A stretch of 64,000 nucleotides of DNA from Klebsiella spallanzanii (lineage in GTDB: Bacteria; Pseudomonadota; Gammaproteobacteria; Enterobacterales; Enterobacteriaceae): the NCBI RefSeq assembly GCF_902158555.1, contig NZ_CABGGS010000034.1:407771-471770 (forward strand). The letters are read 5' to 3'. Numbering within the stretch: position 1 is the stretch's first letter; each line of letters opens with the position of its first letter. The notes beneath the pieces are model-generated. The model had not been told where the DNA came from. It made no database searches and worked only from the letters and a program-made list of their open reading frames with translations. The translations under genes were made by a program, and so were the position numbers. Shown here in pieces: positions 19,282-28,372 of this stretch.

Positions 19282-20667
19282 TTAGCGACGGTCTTTCCAC
19301 ACGGTCTGCACGTTGCAGAACTCATGCAGGCCGAAGTGGGATAGCTCACGACCAAATCCGCTTTTCTTCACCCCGCCGAACGCCACACGGGCATCGCTGG
19401 CGCAGTAGCCGTTGATAAACACTCCCCCGCACTCCAGCTCGCTGGCGAAACGCTGAGCCTGCTCCTCACTGGTGGTATAAACCGTCGCAGAGAGGCCAAA
19501 TTCACTATCGTTTGCCAGCGCCAGCGCGTGGTTGGCGTCTCGAGCTTCGGTGATAGTCGCCACCGGGCCAAACAGCTCCTGACGGAAACCCGTCATCTCA
19601 GAGGTGACGTTCCCCAGCACCGTTGGCGCATAGTAATTACCCGCGCCTTCGATTTTCTCCGCCCCCAGCAACAGCGTTGCGCCTTCTTTTAAGGTTGCAA
19701 GCACCTGCTCATGCAGCTCATCGCGCAGGTCGAAGCGCGCCATTGGCCCGACATAGTTCTGCTCATCGCGCGGATCGCCCATTTTCAGCGCGGCGACGGC
19801 GGCAACGAATTTCTGCGTAAAGGCGTCAGCAATCCCCGCTTCAACGATAAAGCGTTTTGCTGCGGCGCAGACCTGCCCGGTATTCTGATAACGACCAATC
19901 ACCGCGGCTTTTACCGCCTCGTCGAGGTCGGCGTCGTTCAGCACGATAAACGGATCGGAGCCACCCAGCTCCAGCACGCATTTTTTCAACGCCGCGCCGG
20001 CCTGCGCACCAATAGCCTTCCCGGCCCGCACGCTGCCGGTGACGGTCACGGCGGCAATACGCGGATCGTTAATCATCTGCGAAACGCCGTCGTTAGTAGC
20101 ATTAACCCAACCAAACACGCCGGTCGGGACGCCCGCTTGTGCGAAGATCTCACCAATTATCGCCGCGCTGCCCATCACGTTCGGCGCATGTTTGAGCAAA
20201 TAGCTGTTACCTGCCAGCAGAATCGGTACCGCACCGCGCAGCACCTGCCACACCGGGAAGTTCCACGGCATGATAGCCAGAATGGGACCCATCGGGCGGA
20301 ATTCAATCACCGCTTTATTGTCTTCAACCAGAGTCGCTTCGGTATTCAGCATCGCCGGACCATGCTCGGCATACCAGTCGCAAAGATTGGCTGATTTAGC
20401 GACTTCGCCGCGCGCCTGGGCAATCGGCTTGCCCATCTCAAGGCTAATCATTTGCGCCAGCTCTTCAGCGCGGACACGCATTGCGCTGCCGACGTTACGC
20501 AGCGCCGCCGCGCGGTTCGCCACGCTGACGTTGCGCCACTGGCGATAACCCTGGTCCGCAAGGGCAATCGCTGAATCAACCTGTTGTTCGGTCGCCCACG
20601 GCAGAGACGACACCATTTCACCTGTCGTCGGATTCACGGAAACCGCATGAGTTGCAGATAAATTCAT
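19282..20667 (-). CDS. sad: NAD-dependent succinate semialdehyde dehydrogenase
   Basis: A 461-residue aldehyde dehydrogenase, almost the length of E. coli Sad (YneI, 462). The catalytic cysteine lies in GRYQNTGQVCAAAKRF and the general-base Glu in CVLELGGSDPFIV; the NAD-binding region includes IMPWNFPVWQV and VTVTGSVRAG. It oxidises succinate semialdehyde to succinate in the GABA/putrescine route. The start ATG at 20667 is 105 bp from the divergent ptrR gene, the arrangement found in E. coli, where this regulator controls sad. Confidence 0.95.
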   Translation of the reverse strand: MNLSATHAVSVNPTTGEMVSSLPWATEQQVDSAIALADQGYRQWRNVSVANRAAALRNVGSAMRVRAEELAQMISLEMGKPIAQARGEVAKSANLCDWYAEHGPAMLNTEATLVEDNKAVIEFRPMGPILAIMPWNFPVWQVLRGAVPILLAGNSYLLKHAPNVMGSAAIIGEIFAQAGVPTGVFGWVNATNDGVSQMINDPRIAAVTVTGSVRAGKAIGAQAGAALKKCVLELGGSDPFIVLNDADLDEAVKAAVIGRYQNTGQVCAAAKRFIVEAGIADAFTQKFVAAVAALKMGDPRDEQNYVGPMARFDLRDELHEQVLATLKEGATLLLGAEKIEGAGNYYAPTVLGNVTSEMTGFRQELFGPVATITEARDANHALALANDSEFGLSATVYTTSEEQAQRFASELECGGVFINGYCASDARVAFGGVKKSGFGRELSHFGLHEFCNVQTVWKDRR

Positions 20668-20772
20668 CGTTTTTCTCTCTGTGTTGATTGCGAAGTGACC
20701 TTATTCTGGCTTACCCTACCGTTCATTAAAAATGAATAATATTAAGCAACTCATTCACGAAAGAAGAATACT

Positions 20773-21657
20773 ATGGACCTGACCCAGCTTGAGATGTTTA
20801 ACGCTGTCGCCAGCACCGGCAGTATTACCCAGGCCGCGCAGAAGGTGCATCGCGTGCCGTCTAACCTCACTACGCGTATTCGCCAACTGGAGGCAGATCT
20901 CGGCGTCGAGTTGTTTATCCGCGAAAACCAGCGCCTGCGCCTGTCGCCCGCCGGGCATAGCTTTTTACGCTATAGTCAGCAAATTCTGGCCCTCGTTGAT
21001 GAGGCACGCATGGTCGTTGCCGGGGATGAACCCCAGGGGCTGTTTTCGCTCGGATCGCTGGAAAGTACCGCAGCCGTGCGTATCCCTACTACGCTGGCGC
21101 ACTTTAATCAGCGCTACCCAAAGATTCATCTTGCCCTCTCCACCGGTCCCTCCGGCACCATGATCGACGGCGTTCTTGAAGGCAATCTTAGCGCGGCCTT
21201 TGTTGACGGTCCGGTGGTGCATCCGGGTCTTGAAGGGCTACCGGTGTTCCCGGAAGAGATGATGATCGTAGCACCAATGGGCCACCCGCCCATTGCTCGT
21301 GCCAGCGAAGTGAACGGAGCCAGCGTCTACGCGTTTCGCGCCAACTGTTCCTATCGACGTCATTTTGAGAGCTGGTTTCATGCCGATCGCGCCACGCCGG
21401 GTCGAATTCACGAAATGGAGTCCTATCACGGGATGCTGGCTTGCGTGATTACCGGGGCCGGACTGGCGCTGATCCCGCGCAGCATGCTGGAGAGCATGCC
21501 GGGCCATCAGCAGGTCTCCGCCTGGCCGCTGGCCGAAGAGTGGCGCTGGCTAACGACCTGCCTGGTCTGGCGTCGTGGAGCAAAAACTCGTCAGCTAGAA
21601 GCGTTTATAGCGCTGCTGAACGAAGATCGGCAAGCAGCTGTTTCTCCATTAAGATGA
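20773..21657 (+). CDS. ptrR: LysR-family regulator PtrR (YneJ)
   Basis: A 294-residue regulator with the N-terminal winged HTH at residues 1-60 ([40 protein letters not shown]) and a C-terminal effector domain with [23 protein letters not shown]. Length and sequence agree with E. coli YneJ/PtrR, which controls putrescine and GABA use. It is divergent from sad over a 105-bp shared promoter region. The partial regulator at the left edge of the window is a close relative. Confidence 0.92.
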   Translation: MDLTQLEMFNAVASTGSITQAAQKVHRVPSNLTTRIRQLEADLGVELFIRENQRLRLSPAGHSFLRYSQQILALVDEARMVVAGDEPQGLFSLGSLESTAAVRIPTTLAHFNQRYPKIHLALSTGPSGTMIDGVLEGNLSAAFVDGPVVHPGLEGLPVFPEEMMIVAPMGHPPIARASEVNGASVYAFRANCSYRRHFESWFHADRATPGRIHEMESYHGMLACVITGAGLALIPRSMLESMPGHQQVSAWPLAEEWRWLTTCLVWRRGAKTRQLEAFIALLNEDRQAAVSPLR

Positions 21658-21690
21658 AATGGTAAGAGACTGACCTATTGTGCCCGCATT

Positions 21691-21875
21691 TTCCCGGAGG
21701 CGGCGCATGACGCGCCTTGTCCGGGCTACAAAATCCGCAAACCTTGCAACAAATTCGCACGATGCACCTGTCGTAAGGTAGCCCGGACAGATGCGCAGCA
21801 TCGCCTCCGGGAAACTCGACAATCTTCTGCGCTCTTTTCCCGGGGGCGGCGCTTGACGCGCCTTGCCCGGGCTAC
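21691..21875. repeat. BIME: three alternating REP units
   Basis: Three palindromic units in alternating orientation at 21691-21729 (+), 21777-21813 (-) and 21837-21875 (+), each of the form TTCCCGG-GGCGGCGC ... GCGCCTTG-CCGGGCTAC. The block occupies the gap between ptrR and the catabolic island. A second block with the same order and orientation is at 41959-42120. Confidence 0.85.
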
Positions 21876-21979
21876 GGGCACTTAACCACCATAGCTTTAA
21901 CTTATAGCTTGCGCCCCCCCTTGCGCTACCCCCTTGAGGCGCAGTAATTTTGCGACACGATGTCTGTTATCAGGAAAAA

Positions 21980-22927
21980 ATGATGAATACCAAAGCGCGT
22001 AAGGTGATGATTATCGGGGCCGGGAACGTCGGTGCCTCTGCGGCCTATGCCCTGTTGAACCAGAATATTTGCGAAGAGCTGATCCTCGTTGATCTGAACA
22101 AAGCCCGCGCCGAAGCTCACGCTCAGGATCTGAGCGATGCGGCGGCCTATATGCCAGGAATGATGACCATCTCCTCACGGGAAGCCAGCGACTGCGCCGA
22201 TGTCGATATCGCGGTAATCACCGTTTCCGGCGGCGCGCTCAAACCGGGCCAGACGCGCCTTGACGAGCTGACCAACACGGCGAAAATCGTCAAAAGTATC
22301 ATCCCGCAGATGATGAACGGCGGCTTCAACGGCATCTTTCTGATTGCCACTAACCCTTGCGACATTATCACCTGGCAGGTGTGGCAACTTTCAGGCCTGC
22401 CGCGCAGTCAGGTACTGGGCACCGGCGTCTGGCTGGATACCACCCGCCTGCGCCGGGTGCTGGCCCAGGAGCTGGACATCGGCGCGCAAAGTATCGATGC
22501 CTTTATCCTCGGCGAACATGGCGATACCCAGTTTCCGGTGTGGTCGCACTCGGCGGTCTACGGTTCAGCCATCGGCGACGTTTATCAAAAACATACCGGC
22601 AAAGCGTTGGACCGGGAGCTGATTGCCGAAAAAGTTCGCAAGCTGGGATTTGAGATTTACGCGGGTAAAGGCTGCACCGAATACGGCGTCGCCGGGACCA
22701 TCGCTGAGATCTGCCGCAATATTTTCACCGGCAGCCATCGCGCGCTGGCGGTGTCGTGCATTCTTGATGGCGAGTATGGCGTGAGCGGCGCGGCGGCAGG
22801 CGTTCCTGCCGTACTGACGCAAAGCGGCGTGCAGCAGATTATTGAATTGCAATTAGCCGACGACGAGGCGGAGAAGTTCCGCCACTCTATTGAGGTGATT
22901 AAAGCCAATATCGCCCGTTTGCCGTAA
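21980..22927 (+). CDS. L-lactate/malate-dehydrogenase-family 2-hydroxyacid dehydrogenase
   Basis: About 315 residues with the LDH/MDH fold: NAD-binding VMIIGAGNVGASAAYALL at the N-terminus, NPCDIITW, and the catalytic HGDTQFPVWS after LGEHG. The substrate-selectivity loop reads SGGALKPGQTR; the position that is Gln in lactate dehydrogenases and Arg in malate dehydrogenases is Leu (residue 86 counting from the ATG at 21983), pointing to a bulkier or different 2-hydroxy/2-oxo acid. The frame opens at 21950, but the ATG pair 21980/21983 after CAGGAAAAA fits better. It is convergent with the DeoR operon and probably serves the same catabolic island. Confidence 0.85.
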   Translation: MMNTKARKVMIIGAGNVGASAAYALLNQNICEELILVDLNKARAEAHAQDLSDAAAYMPGMMTISSREASDCADVDIAVITVSGGALKPGQTRLDELTNTAKIVKSIIPQMMNGGFNGIFLIATNPCDIITWQVWQLSGLPRSQVLGTGVWLDTTRLRRVLAQELDIGAQSIDAFILGEHGDTQFPVWSHSAVYGSAIGDVYQKHTGKALDRELIAEKVRKLGFEIYAGKGCTEYGVAGTIAEICRNIFTGSHRALAVSCILDGEYGVSGAAAGVPAVLTQSGVQQIIELQLADDEAEKFRHSIEVIKANIARLP

Positions 22928-22940
22928 TCCGCGCTCCCGG

Positions 22941-23702
22941 CTAGTCAGCAATGATCAGCCGGGGATGAATATGCGCTAAGACCTCGCGCGTCTCTTCCGG
23001 CAGATGATTATCGGTGATGATATCGGTTAACGAGTCGAGATGGGTGATGTTAAACAGCGACCAGGCGCCGTATTTTGAGCTGTCCGCCAGCAGAATGCGC
23101 CGCCGGGCGTTCGCGATCAGGTCGCGTTTAAGTGCCGCTTTTTCTTCCGTTGGTGAAGTGACCCCCTTCTCCAGATCCCAGCCGTTGCAGCTGACAAAAG
23201 CCAGGTCAGGCCAGATATTTTGCAGCAGGCGGCGACCATGATCGCCAATACAGGACTGGCTGCTGTCATCAATGCGCCCGCCGATAATGGTCACTTCGAT
23301 TTGCTTGAATTCGGATAAAAACAGAGCGATATGCAGATCGCTGGTGATCACTCGCAGCGGCAGATGAGTAATTTGCCGGGCAAGTTCAATCATCGTCGTC
23401 CCGGCATCAAGAACAATCGCGTCCCCGGCCTTGACTAACGCCGCCGCCGCGCTGGCGATGGCGTATTTTTCCTGCAGACTGCGCTGGGATTTTTCCTGCG
23501 TCGTCGGCTGGGAAGGAATAAACCGGTTAAGGGTCACGCCGCCGTGGGTTCGGCTGATTACCCCTTCCTGATCGAGTTTAATCAGGTCGCGGCGAATCGT
23601 CGCAGGCGACGCATTGGTCACCGCAACCAGCTGGTCGACTGTCACCAGATTATGGCTCTTCAGAAAATCCATAATCTGCTCTAACCGGTTATATCCCTTC
23701 AT
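22941..23702 (-). CDS. DeoR-family transcriptional regulator
   Basis: A 253-residue repressor with an N-terminal winged HTH ([21 protein letters not shown] ... [26 protein letters not shown]) and a C-terminal sugar-phosphate sensor of the isomerase fold ([28 protein letters not shown]). The ATG at 23702 lies 1 bp after the pdxA2 stop, preceded by CAGGAATAAC, so the start at 23786 is rejected and the gene is the third of the kinase-pdxA2-deoR operon. It most likely governs this operon and the divergent one, answering to a phosphorylated intermediate. Confidence 0.88.
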   Translation of the reverse strand: MKGYNRLEQIMDFLKSHNLVTVDQLVAVTNASPATIRRDLIKLDQEGVISRTHGGVTLNRFIPSQPTTQEKSQRSLQEKYAIASAAAALVKAGDAIVLDAGTTMIELARQITHLPLRVITSDLHIALFLSEFKQIEVTIIGGRIDDSSQSCIGDHGRRLLQNIWPDLAFVSCNGWDLEKGVTSPTEEKAALKRDLIANARRRILLADSSKYGAWSLFNITHLDSLTDIITDNHLPEETREVLAHIHPRLIIAD

Positions 23703-23703
23703 G

Positions 23704-24690
23704 TTATTCCTGTGCGATTTGCATGGCGAGCTCAATAGAGGTAGCCATGCTGTCAGACTTAGCTTTACCTGTCCAGGCAATATCAAACGCCGTGCCGTGG
23801 TCTGCGGATGTACGAATAAACGGCAGTCCGGCCGTAATATTCACCCCATCATAAAACCCGAGCAGTTTTAGCGGGATATGCCCCTGATCGTGATACATCG
23901 CCACCACCATATCAAACTGTCCTTCGTGGCACTGCATAAATACCGTATCCGGCGGGCACGGGCCGGTCACGTTCAGCCCCCTGGCCTTCATGGCCTCAAC
24001 CGCCGGGCCAACGATGCGGATCTCTTCATCACCAAACAGGCCGTTTTCCCCGGCATGCGGGTTCACCCCAGCGACGGCAATGCGCGGATTGCTGAAACCC
24101 ACCCGACGCAGGAAGCTGTCGGCGATACCCATCACCGTCTCAACGCGCGGCTGATTCAGGTTATCGAGGAATTTACGTAGCGCCACGTGAGTGGAGATAT
24201 GGATAACTTTGAGTTTATCGGTATACAGCACCATGGCGTAGTCTTTGGTTTGCGTCAGATGCGCCAGCATTTCGGTATGCCCTGGGAAATTGTGCCCCCC
24301 CAGATGCAGCGCCTCTTTGTTCAGCGGCGCGGTAGCAATCGCAAAAACCTCACCGGCCATTGCCAGCTCGGTGGCTCGCTTAATGCAGCGGTACGCCAAA
24401 TCCCCCGCCTGCGCCTGCACTTCCCCGGCGCGTAGCCCCGCCGGGTCGGCCAGCGGCTCGTCGATAACGTTAATGGTGTCCGGACTAAACTGCGCCTGCC
24501 CCGGATTATCAATGATTCGCAGCTCGGCGCGCGGGGTTATCTCCATCGCCAGAATCCGCCGCAGCGTCTGCACGCAGCCCACCACCACCACCGGCGCGCC
24601 GTTCAGTTTCCCCTCAATCAGGGATTTGATAATAATTTCCGGGCCAATGCCTGCCGGGTCACCCATCGTTACCGCAATGATGTTAGTCAC
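23704..24690 (-). CDS. pdxA2: PdxA2-type 4-phospho-D-threonate/erythronate dehydrogenase
   Basis: A 328-residue NAD-dependent enzyme of the PdxA family ([22 protein letters not shown] start, [49 protein letters not shown]). The His residues of the metal site are in the first and last of these motifs. When PdxA2 is paired with a DUF1537 kinase, as here, the known reaction is oxidation and decarboxylation of 4-phosphorylated C4 acids to dihydroxyacetone phosphate, not vitamin B6 synthesis. It overlaps the upstream kinase gene by 8 bp. Confidence 0.9.
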   Translation of the reverse strand: MTNIIAVTMGDPAGIGPEIIIKSLIEGKLNGAPVVVVGCVQTLRRILAMEITPRAELRIIDNPGQAQFSPDTINVIDEPLADPAGLRAGEVQAQAGDLAYRCIKRATELAMAGEVFAIATAPLNKEALHLGGHNFPGHTEMLAHLTQTKDYAMVLYTDKLKVIHISTHVALRKFLDNLNQPRVETVMGIADSFLRRVGFSNPRIAVAGVNPHAGENGLFGDEEIRIVGPAVEAMKARGLNVTGPCPPDTVFMQCHEGQFDMVVAMYHDQGHIPLKLLGFYDGVNITAGLPFIRTSADHGTAFDIAWTGKAKSDSMATSIELAMQIAQE

Positions 24691-25921
24691 TCATTTTCTC
24701 CTCAATAAAGTTCACGACTTCCAGCAGGGTCGTTTCCGTTCCGAATCCGCCTGCCTTGGTCATTACCGGCCACTGCCAGCAACTACCCAGAAAATTGCCG
24801 TACGGCACGCATTGCGCCACCCGACCTGTAATATGAAATCCGCTTGCGCCCAACGCCTGCGCGACGGCGATAGCCACGTCGCCGCCGGATAAATAGAGCG
24901 CTCCCGGCTGGCTTTGCGCGATGGCCAGTTCGCTGACCTGTGCCAGATAGGCGCAGATACGCTCGCCAAGCGCAGTACGGTCGACCCCGTGCCGCTGGCA
25001 CAGGGCTTCAATGCTTTTTCGTGCTTCACTATCGGGGCGAGTGGTGACGACACAATGATTGTTTTCGCTCAACACCGCGATAATACGCTGAGCATCAAGT
25101 AAGGCATCGCCGCCAAAGGCCATGGCGACATCGATTTCTACCCGTGTGACGCGGGGATGCGCCTCAAGGCAGGCGACCTGCTGTTGAGCGATTTCGCTCA
25201 TCGAGCCGACAACTGCCAGCAATGGACCGTGCCGCACAACGGCCAGGCTTCGCGCCAGGGCATCGCACAGTCCCGCAGACCCCACCAACAGCGCCCGCTG
25301 CGCTGATTCCGCCACGGCCATGATAATGACGTCCAGTTGAGCGTTATCATCTGCATCCACGATCAGCACGCGCGGTTCATTAACGGTTTGCGCCAGCGCA
25401 TCCTCCAGCGTATCGACTGTCACCCGTGAACAGCGCGCATTGCTTTGCTGCGCCACCACGGTGGCGATATCCGCGCTGCTGACCGGCGTTTTTGGGTCGG
25501 TAGCAAACTCGGTTTCATCGACCGGCACACCGTGCACATAGCACCTGCCCTGTCGCGTCACCCGGCCTGCCGCCGGGAAGGCAGGAGCCAGCACCGCAAT
25601 CGGGCAGTTGAGCGCCGTCATTGCCGCGTCCAGTTCAGCGCCAAGATTCCCGCGCAGCGTGGAGTCGATTTTTTTCACTGTCCAGCGTGGCTGAAAACGC
25701 GGCAAGGTCGTCTGTAGTAAATGTGTGACGCGCCTTGCTGCTTCTGCTGCGGGCTGTGCGCGGCTATCGCTATTAAGGATCAGCGCCTGCGCCTCTCCCT
25801 GATAGCTGGCGGCAAACGCGACTTCCGCCCGCATTCCCACCTCCGCCAGGCTGACCCCGGCGTCATTAGCGCCGGTGAAATCATCCGCCAGAACCAGCAC
25901 CTTGTTATCACCGCTGCCCAT
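24683..25921 (-). CDS. DUF1537 four-carbon acid sugar kinase
   Basis: A 412-residue ATP-dependent kinase of the DUF1537 family. The substrate half carries VLVLADDFTGANDAGVSLAE and KKIDSTLRGNLGAELDA; the C-terminal nucleotide half carries YLSGGDVAIAVAQALGASGF and ending TKAGGFGTETTLLEVV. Relatives phosphorylate D-threonate, D-erythronate or related acids. The ATG at 25921, after AAAAGGGAAAACG, is preferred over 25972. It is the first gene of the minus-strand operon and shares a 176-bp promoter region with the Fe-ADH gene. Confidence 0.9.
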   Translation of the reverse strand: MGSGDNKVLVLADDFTGANDAGVSLAEVGMRAEVAFAASYQGEAQALILNSDSRAQPAAEAARRVTHLLQTTLPRFQPRWTVKKIDSTLRGNLGAELDAAMTALNCPIAVLAPAFPAAGRVTRQGRCYVHGVPVDETEFATDPKTPVSSADIATVVAQQSNARCSRVTVDTLEDALAQTVNEPRVLIVDADDNAQLDVIIMAVAESAQRALLVGSAGLCDALARSLAVVRHGPLLAVVGSMSEIAQQQVACLEAHPRVTRVEIDVAMAFGGDALLDAQRIIAVLSENNHCVVTTRPDSEARKSIEALCQRHGVDRTALGERICAYLAQVSELAIAQSQPGALYLSGGDVAIAVAQALGASGFHITGRVAQCVPYGNFLGSCWQWPVMTKAGGFGTETTLLEVVNFIEEKMSD

Positions 25922-25955
25922 CGTTTTCCCTTTTCTCGCTGTTCGAAATTGATAA

Positions 25956-26078
25956 TGATTATATTCAATCACAATTGATTAAATGTGAGCAAGCTCAAGT
26001 TATTAAACCGCCGTATAAATTATAACTTCACCCCACAATGTGAGTGACCCGAATAACAGATGATTAAATTTAATCATC
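25956..26078. promoter_or_regulatory. divergent control region: paired palindromes and a CRP-like site
   Basis: The region between the kinase and alcohol dehydrogenase starts holds TGATTATATTCAATCA (25956-25971) and GATGATTAAATTTAATCATC (26059-26078). The second is a perfect 20-bp palindrome; its 16-bp core TGATTAAATTTAATCA differs from the first at two positions. Core centres are 105 bp apart, ten helical turns. Between them AAATGTGAGCAAGCTCAAGT (from 25981) resembles a CRP site (TGTGA-N6-TCAAG). These are good candidates for operators of the DeoR protein, with loop formation and catabolite control. Assignment of the binding protein is inference. Confidence 0.6.
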
Positions 26079-26097
26079 CATAAGACAGGAGAAAGAA

Positions 26098-27243
26098 GTG
26101 GCAACCATTAACAGTACTCTGATTAGCGGCGCGGGCGCATTTACCGCCTTGCTTCCGCTGCTGACAGGCAAACAGCGTGTTCTGCTGGTCACCGATGCCA
26201 ACGTTGGCAAGCTCGATGCAGCACGGCAGATCCGTGCAATTCTGGAAGATGAGGGCCGTCAGGTACAGGTGATTGACTCTGTACCCGCCGAGCCGAGCCA
26301 GCACGATATGGCGCACATTCAGAGCCTGGTTGGCGCTACCCGGCCGGAGCTGATTGTGGGGATTGGCGGCGGCAGCGTCCTGGATGTGACCAAGCTGCTT
26401 TCCGTCCTGCTGCATCCCTGCTCGCCGGGGCTGAATGCGCTGCTTGAAGGTGAAAAGCCGCAGCAAAAAGTGACATCTTTATTAATTCCCGCGACAGCCG
26501 GAACCGGCTCAGAGGCCACGCCGAACGCGATCCTGGCGATCCCGGAACAGAATACGAAGGTGGGGATTATCTCCCCGGTGCTGCTGCCGGACTACGTTGC
26601 CCTGCTACCGGAACTGACCACCAGCATGCCCGCGCATATCGCCTCCTCTACCGGTATCGACGCGCTGTGTCATCTGATTGAGTGCTTTACCTCAACCGTT
26701 GCCAACCCGGTCAGTGATAACGCGGCGCTGATTGGCCTGCGCAAACTGGTACGCAATATCGAGCTTTCGGTGACCGAGCCGCAGAATCTGACCGCAAAGC
26801 TGGAAATGCTGTGGGCCTCATATTATGGCGGCGTGGCGATTAACCACGCGGGCACCCATCTGGTGCATGCCCTTTCCTATCCGCTGGGCGGCAAGTACCA
26901 CCTGGCGCACGGCGTGGCTAACGCCATCCTTCTGGCACCCTGTATGAAGGTGGTGCGTCCGCACGCGGTGGCAAAATTTGCCGAAGTCTGGGATCTGATC
27001 CCTGACGCCGACCTGACGCTCAGCGAAGAAGAGAAATCTCATGCGCTGGTCGAGTGGCTTGCCGCACTGGTAAAACGCCTGCAACTGCCCGACAACCTGG
27101 CCGCGCTGGGCGTCCCGCAAGAAAGCATCGGAGAACTAAGTGAAGCGGCGCTTAACGTCAAACGCTTAATGAATAACGCGCCGTGCAGCGTTAACCAGGA
27201 GCAGGTCCAGGCGGTCTACCGCACCCTGTTTCCAGAACAATAA
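26098..27243 (+). CDS. iron-containing alcohol dehydrogenase
   Basis: A 381-residue group III alcohol dehydrogenase. The NAD-binding half has VGIGGGSVLDVTKLL; the metal-binding half has HLIECFTS and HAGTHLVHALSYPLGGKYHLAHGVANAIL, holding the His ligands. The gene starts with GTG at 26098 after ACAGGAGAAAGAA. Such enzymes reduce or oxidise short aldehydes, hydroxyacids or polyols. It heads the plus-strand operon of the island and is followed 13 bp later by the aldolase gene. The exact substrate is not deducible. Confidence 0.9.
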   Translation: MATINSTLISGAGAFTALLPLLTGKQRVLLVTDANVGKLDAARQIRAILEDEGRQVQVIDSVPAEPSQHDMAHIQSLVGATRPELIVGIGGGSVLDVTKLLSVLLHPCSPGLNALLEGEKPQQKVTSLLIPATAGTGSEATPNAILAIPEQNTKVGIISPVLLPDYVALLPELTTSMPAHIASSTGIDALCHLIECFTSTVANPVSDNAALIGLRKLVRNIELSVTEPQNLTAKLEMLWASYYGGVAINHAGTHLVHALSYPLGGKYHLAHGVANAILLAPCMKVVRPHAVAKFAEVWDLIPDADLTLSEEEKSHALVEWLAALVKRLQLPDNLAALGVPQESIGELSEAALNVKRLMNNAPCSVNQEQVQAVYRTLFPEQ

Positions 27244-27256
27244 CACCAGGGAAGAA

Positions 27257-28147
27257 ATGATAATGAGCAATGCAATTACCGGCGTACTGACCGCCATCGT
27301 GACACCTTTTTCCGCCGATGGCGCAGTGAACATTCCGGCGCTGAAGCATCAGGTCCAACGCCAGCTGGTCGCCGGCAACGGTATTTTCTGCGGCGGCACC
27401 AACGGCGAGTTCTTTGTCCTCAATGAAGCTGAGAAAATCGCCGTCGCTAAAGCCTGCGTCGAAGAAGTGGCCGGCCGCGCGCCGGTCGTGGCGCATATCG
27501 GCGAGGTGTCGACTCGTGAAACCATCCGTTTAGGCAAACAGATTGAAAAACTGGGCGTTGACGCAGTATCGGTGATCACGCCGTGGTTTGTGCCGCTGAA
27601 GCAAGATGAGCTTATCACCCACTACACCGCCATCGCTGACGCCCTGAGCGTTCCGGTATTTCTCTACAACATACCGGCGCGTACTGGCAACACCATCGAA
27701 CCGCAGACCGCGCGCACGCTGGCAAAACATCCGAACATTATCGGCGTCAAAGATAGCGCAGGCAGCTACGAAAGCCTGAAAGGTTTCCTTGATGCGGTGC
27801 GGGATATCACCGATTTTGACGTGCTGAACGGCCCTGACTCGCTGATTCATCAGGGCTTCGTTGACGGCTGCTCCGCCTGTATTTCCGGGCTGGCCAACGT
27901 TGCGCCGAAAGAGATCAACGCCATCTGGGCAAATTTTAAAGCGGGCGATATTGACGGCTCCCGTCAGGCTCAGGAGAGCGTGACCGGACTGCGTACCGAT
28001 TTGTATAAAGTGGCGTTCTCGCCGGCCGCGGTGAAAAAAGCACTGCAGCTAATGGGCCATGAGGTTGGCGACAGCCGCTATGCGGTCAGCTTTACGCCAG
28101 CGCAGTGTGAGCAAATTAAACAGGTTATTGCTAAATATATTTCCTGA
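27257..28147 (+). CDS. DapA/NanA-superfamily class I aldolase
   Basis: A 296-residue TIM-barrel enzyme of the dihydrodipicolinate synthase/N-acetylneuraminate lyase family. The Schiff-base lysine is in NIIGVKDSAGS, the catalytic tyrosine in VFLYNIPARTGN, and the carboxylate-binding loop is GGTNGEFFVLN (the G-T-T-G-E motif is GGTNGE here). It probably cleaves or decarboxylates a 2-keto-3-deoxy acid. It is not the biosynthetic DapA, given its place in a catabolic operon. The start is ATG 27257 after CCAGGGAAGAA, with ATG 27263 as alternative. Confidence 0.88.
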   Translation: MIMSNAITGVLTAIVTPFSADGAVNIPALKHQVQRQLVAGNGIFCGGTNGEFFVLNEAEKIAVAKACVEEVAGRAPVVAHIGEVSTRETIRLGKQIEKLGVDAVSVITPWFVPLKQDELITHYTAIADALSVPVFLYNIPARTGNTIEPQTARTLAKHPNIIGVKDSAGSYESLKGFLDAVRDITDFDVLNGPDSLIHQGFVDGCSACISGLANVAPKEINAIWANFKAGDIDGSRQAQESVTGLRTDLYKVAFSPAAVKKALQLMGHEVGDSRYAVSFTPAQCEQIKQVIAKYIS

Positions 28148-28211
28148 CGATAACAGAAATAACTCCGGTGCTGTTTTAAACGAAAAGCAACACCGACAAG
28201 ATTCAAGATTA

Positions 28212-28338
28212 TATACCCTAAATAATTCGAGTTGCAGGAAGGCGGCAAGAGAGCGAATCCCCAGGAGCTTACTGGAGTAAGTGACTGGGGTGAGCGAGTG
28301 CAGCCAACGCGCATGCAGCTTGAAGTATGACGGGTATA
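28212..28338 (+). repeat. ERIC element (127 bp)
   Basis: A complete enterobacterial repetitive intergenic consensus: ends TATACCCTAAATAATTCGAG and GCTTGAAGTATGACGGGTATA are inverted, and the core contains GAATCCCCAGGAGCTTAC and AAGTGACTGGGGTGAGCGAG, the classical ERIC primer sites. The length of 127 bp is exact for the family. It separates the aldolase gene from the TerC gene. Confidence 0.93.
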
Positions 28339-28372
28339 TACGACGTCTTACGTAGCGTAAGGGATGTTTTCA

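Noticed and set aside
19711..20394. 227-codon plus-strand frame
   Set aside because: It is antisense to sad, with shadow-like composition.
23704..24690. Interpretation of the PdxA-like gene as vitamin B6 biosynthesis
   Set aside because: It is in an operon with a DUF1537 kinase and a DeoR regulator, and not with ksgA/surA as the biosynthetic pdxA is; the catabolic PdxA2 role fits better.
27257..28147. Interpretation of the DapA-like gene as lysine biosynthesis
   Set aside because: The catabolic operon context and altered carboxylate loop argue against biosynthetic DapA.
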